Below, in pieces: positions 61,858 through 64,000 of a DNA stretch of 64,000 bases; positions within the stretch are counted from its first letter, which is position 1; each line of letters begins with the position of its first letter. Below the pieces are notes generated by a model. The model did not search any database and was not told the origin of the DNA. It was given only the letters and a program-made list of their open reading frames with translations. The DNA is taken from positions 3,576,001 to 3,640,000 of the forward strand of contig OX638333.1 in the NCBI GenBank assembly GCA_951812895.1, in the 5' to 3' direction. The position numbers and the translations under genes are program-made. This DNA comes from an uncultured Roseovarius sp. Lineage in GTDB: Bacteria > Pseudomonadota > Alphaproteobacteria > Rhodobacterales > Rhodobacteraceae.

Positions 61858-63956
61858 TCAGAAATCCTTATGTATGCATCGACGGCGGTCACACCGCCCG
61901 TCGCATCCAGCAGTATCGGGTTCACATCAAGTTCGACAAGTCTTTCGCGATTGTCCTCGGCGAACCGGGCGATGTTGACGATGGCCTGGGTCAAGACGGC
62001 AATCTCGTCATCGTGCAGGCGCAGTTTGCGGGTCAGTCTGAGCCCGCGTAGCGCGTCGTCGATTTGCACAGCGCTTGCCGGCAGCAGCAGCGTGGTGAAA
62101 TCCCTTAGCTCTTCGACATCGGTCCCGCCGCGCCCAATCACCAGTGCATGACCGATCCCCGGTTTGTAACTAATCCCGGCGATGAATTCAGCCCGGGGTG
62201 CTTTCACCATGTGTTCGATCAGGAAATGACCGGTGTCGAGGCTGGCGTCATACCGGCTGACAGTGGCCTGCATGGCGAAAATGGCCTGCTCTACGCCCGC
62301 TGTGTCGTTGATGTTCAGATGCACTGCACCCGCGTGGTTCTTATGCGCCAGATCGGCATTCAGCAGTTTAACCGCCAGCGGATACTCAAGACGGTCTGCC
62401 GCGGCAATGACCTCCTCGGCCGTTCCTGTCGCGTGCGCCGGAACCGGGATGCCATACTTTGCGATTATGGCTTTGCCCATCGCCTCGTTCAGCGTGATCA
62501 CGGGCGTGGCTGAACTGGTCGGAGCAGGCAACAAACGGTTTTCAGGATCGGCCAGAACCTGCGCGCGCAAAGCGGGAAAGCGCGCCGCGGCGCTAAACGA
62601 AGCAAGCGTGTCGTCCAGTCCTTGCAATGTGACCACCCCTGCGTCGGCCAGCCGGCACCGCAGATCAGCAGGCAGACCATCGGGAAAGACACTGGCAATC
62701 ACCACGGGGCATTCCATGCTGTCGTTCAGCTGGATCAGCCCTTCAAGCGTTGGCCACCAGACCTCGGCCACGTCCGGTTCGCGTGGCCAGTCAACGAAGT
62801 AGACCAGCAGATCACAGCGATCATCCATCAAGAGCCCCATGCCATTGTGCGAGGTGTCCGGTGTCGACATCGCGGCCCAGGGCAGGTTCCAGTCGAGCGG
62901 GTTCATCAGAGAAACCAGTTCCGGGACGGTCTGACGCAAGGCGTTGCGTTGCGCCTGAGTGGGTGCAGGGAACTCCAAGCCGACATCGCGGCCTTTCTCG
63001 CCGATCATCGCTGCGTAACCACCGGAGTTGGCAGCAGCAACGATGCGGTTGCCTTTGGGGGGCTTGGGGCTGCCCAGCAGTTTAAGCGCCTCAATCAGCG
63101 CCTTGGGAGAGCCTGCTTCGACAATTGCCAACCGACGGAAAAGGGCTGACCAGATTTCGTTGTCCACGGCCAGAGTGCCGGAATGGCTTTGCGCCAGTTC
63201 AGCACTTTCCTGCGTGCCACCGGCCTTCAGCGCGACAAGCGGCACGCCTTGCTTCACCGCGCGCAGGGCGGCGGTGCTGAAGGCGACGATATTCACGATC
63301 CCTTCTAGGTAAAGCCCAATTGCGCGCACGCGGGGGTCATCCAGCATGGCTTCAATGTAATCGGCAACATTCAGCACGGCCTGATTGCCCATCGAAATGG
63401 CATAGCCCAGCGGCAGGGCCTGTTCGACATTGGTGACCGAATAGGCGACATAGCCCGACTGGCTGATCAGGGCGGCACCATCACCTGTGACAGGTGAAAA
63501 CACGTTGTCACCGCCCCAGACGGCGCTGCCATCAAACATGTTCATCACACCTAGACAGTTCGGGCCAACAAGCGCCAGATCACCGGCGGCAGCGACCAGA
63601 CGAGCTTGCAAAGCGGCCCCGTCAGCACCTGTTTCGGCGAACTCTCCGGTGATGGAGACGGCCCCGCCTGCGCCCATGGCGTGAAGCTCGGCCACCACAT
63701 CAACAGTGCGTTCTCGCGATACGGCAATCAGGGTGGCATCCGGTGCCTTGGGCAGCTCCGCAAGGCTAGAAACACATGGCACACCTGCCAGCGCCTCATA
63801 CTTCGGATGCACCGGCCAGATTTGCCCGGTAAAGCCGGATTTGCGGGTGGCGTTGATGCAATCCTCAACCGCGCGCCCACCGACAAAGGCGATATGCCGC
63901 GGGTTGAGAAGTCGTTTCAGATTGGCCCGGCGTCGGGTTTCTGCACAGTATTTCAT
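61854..63956 (-). CDS. NDP-forming acyl-CoA ligase (acetate-CoA ligase family, fused subunits)
   Basis: 700 aa. CoA-binding domain (PRHIAFVGGRAVEDCINATR), succinyl-CoA-ligase-like flavodoxin domain (GPNCLGVMNMFDG; GAALISQSGYVAYSVTNVEQ), the phosphohistidine region QSHSGTLAVDN, and a C-terminal ATP-grasp domain (EAMGKAIIAKYGIPVPAHAT; LAVKLLNADLAHKNHAGAVH; ERLVELDVNPILL). Such proteins activate an acid to its CoA thioester with ADP release. The HKxD-type signature of the grasp loop reads HKNH here. It overlaps both neighbours by 4 bases, so it belongs to an operon extending beyond the window. Confidence 0.9.
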   Translation of the reverse strand: MKYCAETRRRANLKRLLNPRHIAFVGGRAVEDCINATRKSGFTGQIWPVHPKYEALAGVPCVSSLAELPKAPDATLIAVSRERTVDVVAELHAMGAGGAVSITGEFAETGADGAALQARLVAAAGDLALVGPNCLGVMNMFDGSAVWGGDNVFSPVTGDGAALISQSGYVAYSVTNVEQALPLGYAISMGNQAVLNVADYIEAMLDDPRVRAIGLYLEGIVNIVAFSTAALRAVKQGVPLVALKAGGTQESAELAQSHSGTLAVDNEIWSALFRRLAIVEAGSPKALIEALKLLGSPKPPKGNRIVAAANSGGYAAMIGEKGRDVGLEFPAPTQAQRNALRQTVPELVSLMNPLDWNLPWAAMSTPDTSHNGMGLLMDDRCDLLVYFVDWPREPDVAEVWWPTLEGLIQLNDSMECPVVIASVFPDGLPADLRCRLADAGVVTLQGLDDTLASFSAAARFPALRAQVLADPENRLLPAPTSSATPVITLNEAMGKAIIAKYGIPVPAHATGTAEEVIAAADRLEYPLAVKLLNADLAHKNHAGAVHLNINDTAGVEQAIFAMQATVSRYDASLDTGHFLIEHMVKAPRAEFIAGISYKPGIGHALVIGRGGTDVEELRDFTTLLLPASAVQIDDALRGLRLTRKLRLHDDEIAVLTQAIVNIARFAEDNRERLVELDVNPILLDATGGVTAVDAYIRISE

Positions 63957-64000
63957 CCTGTGAACTCCATCACCCCAGTGCCACGGGGAATGGTCTTGTC
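63953..64000 (-). CDS. C-terminal end of an upstream gene, cut by the window edge
   Basis: A frame open from the window edge ends in TGA at 63955-63953, overlapping the ligase start (ATGA), and encodes DKTIPRGTGVMEFTG. Its class cannot be told from 15 residues. The overlap supports it as the preceding gene of the same operon. Confidence 0.5.
   Translation of the reverse strand, partial: DKTIPRGTGVMEFTG

Noticed and set aside
1-64000. CRISPR arrays, rRNA, tRNA genes, insertion sequences and integrases
   Set aside because: No regularly spaced repeats, no tRNA-like cloverleaf segments and no transposase or integrase proteins were seen, including at the edges of the two insertions at 7.2-17 kb and 49-54.7 kb.

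Overview
The window looks like a chromosomal segment of a Rhodobacteraceae (Roseobacter-group) alphaproteobacterium. The main evidence is a complete RcGTA-type gene transfer agent (GTA) head-tail cluster, the dusB-ntrBC-ntrYX / trkAH-hfq-hflX order, a fused ispDF, a pyruvate dehydrogenase E1-beta with its own lipoyl domain, a DUF5076 gene between pdhB and pdhC, and a Hint_2-domain protein. All family names come from reading the translations; no database search was run.

Layout. 1-2.7 kb: tail of a HisA-like gene, then fabF-mltG. 2.8-5.4 kb: a sulfotransferase-like gene on the minus strand and a Hint-domain protein with Asp/Gly-rich repeats. 5.6-29.5 kb: GTA genes g1-g15 including g3.5 and g10.1, all apparently intact. 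The cluster is split between the large terminase (g2) and the portal (g3) by about 9.8 kb of unrelated cargo on both strands: a methyltransferase, a truncated arylamine N-acetyltransferase remnant, an SDR, a class III nucleotide cyclase, a LysR regulator divergent from a phytanoyl-CoA dioxygenase-like gene, a Tat-exported nitroreductase with a MarR regulator, a fatty-acid hydroxylase-like membrane protein and a nitronate monooxygenase. 29.5-35.3 kb: a DksA-like gene, cysE, a small secreted protein and the pdhA-pdhB-DUF5076-pdhC operon. 35.4-41.5 kb: hpt with a 59-codon membrane-protein gene coupled to it, a RatA/Coq10-like gene, an MmgE/PrpD gene, an ammonium transporter and the ispDF-pgpA-cinA operon.

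41.8-59.5 kb is the nitrogen/potassium/RNA block dusB-ntrB-ntrC-ntrY-ntrX ... trkA-trkH-hfq-hflX. It is interrupted after ntrX by a LysR gene and a tightly coupled four-gene operon: an aldehyde dehydrogenase, an M19-dipeptidase-like protein that appears to lack metal ligands, a 560-aa protein of no recognised family, and a DUF3726-like protein. This is the best candidate here for an undescribed pathway. 59.6-64 kb: a cytoplasmic BisC-like molybdoenzyme coupled to an NDP-forming acyl-CoA ligase and to an upstream gene cut by the window edge.

Small-scale structure includes five copies of a 25-bp palindromic element (two of them between g3.5 and g4), a roughly 115-bp nested inverted repeat that starts on the cysE stop codon, three matching 16-bp operator-like palindromes in front of the nitroreductase-marR pair, 7-N11-7 and 7-N5-7 palindromes in the two LysR divergent regions, and a perfect tandem 11-bp repeat in front of g3. 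Both NtrC and NtrX lack the sigma-54 GAFTGA loop.
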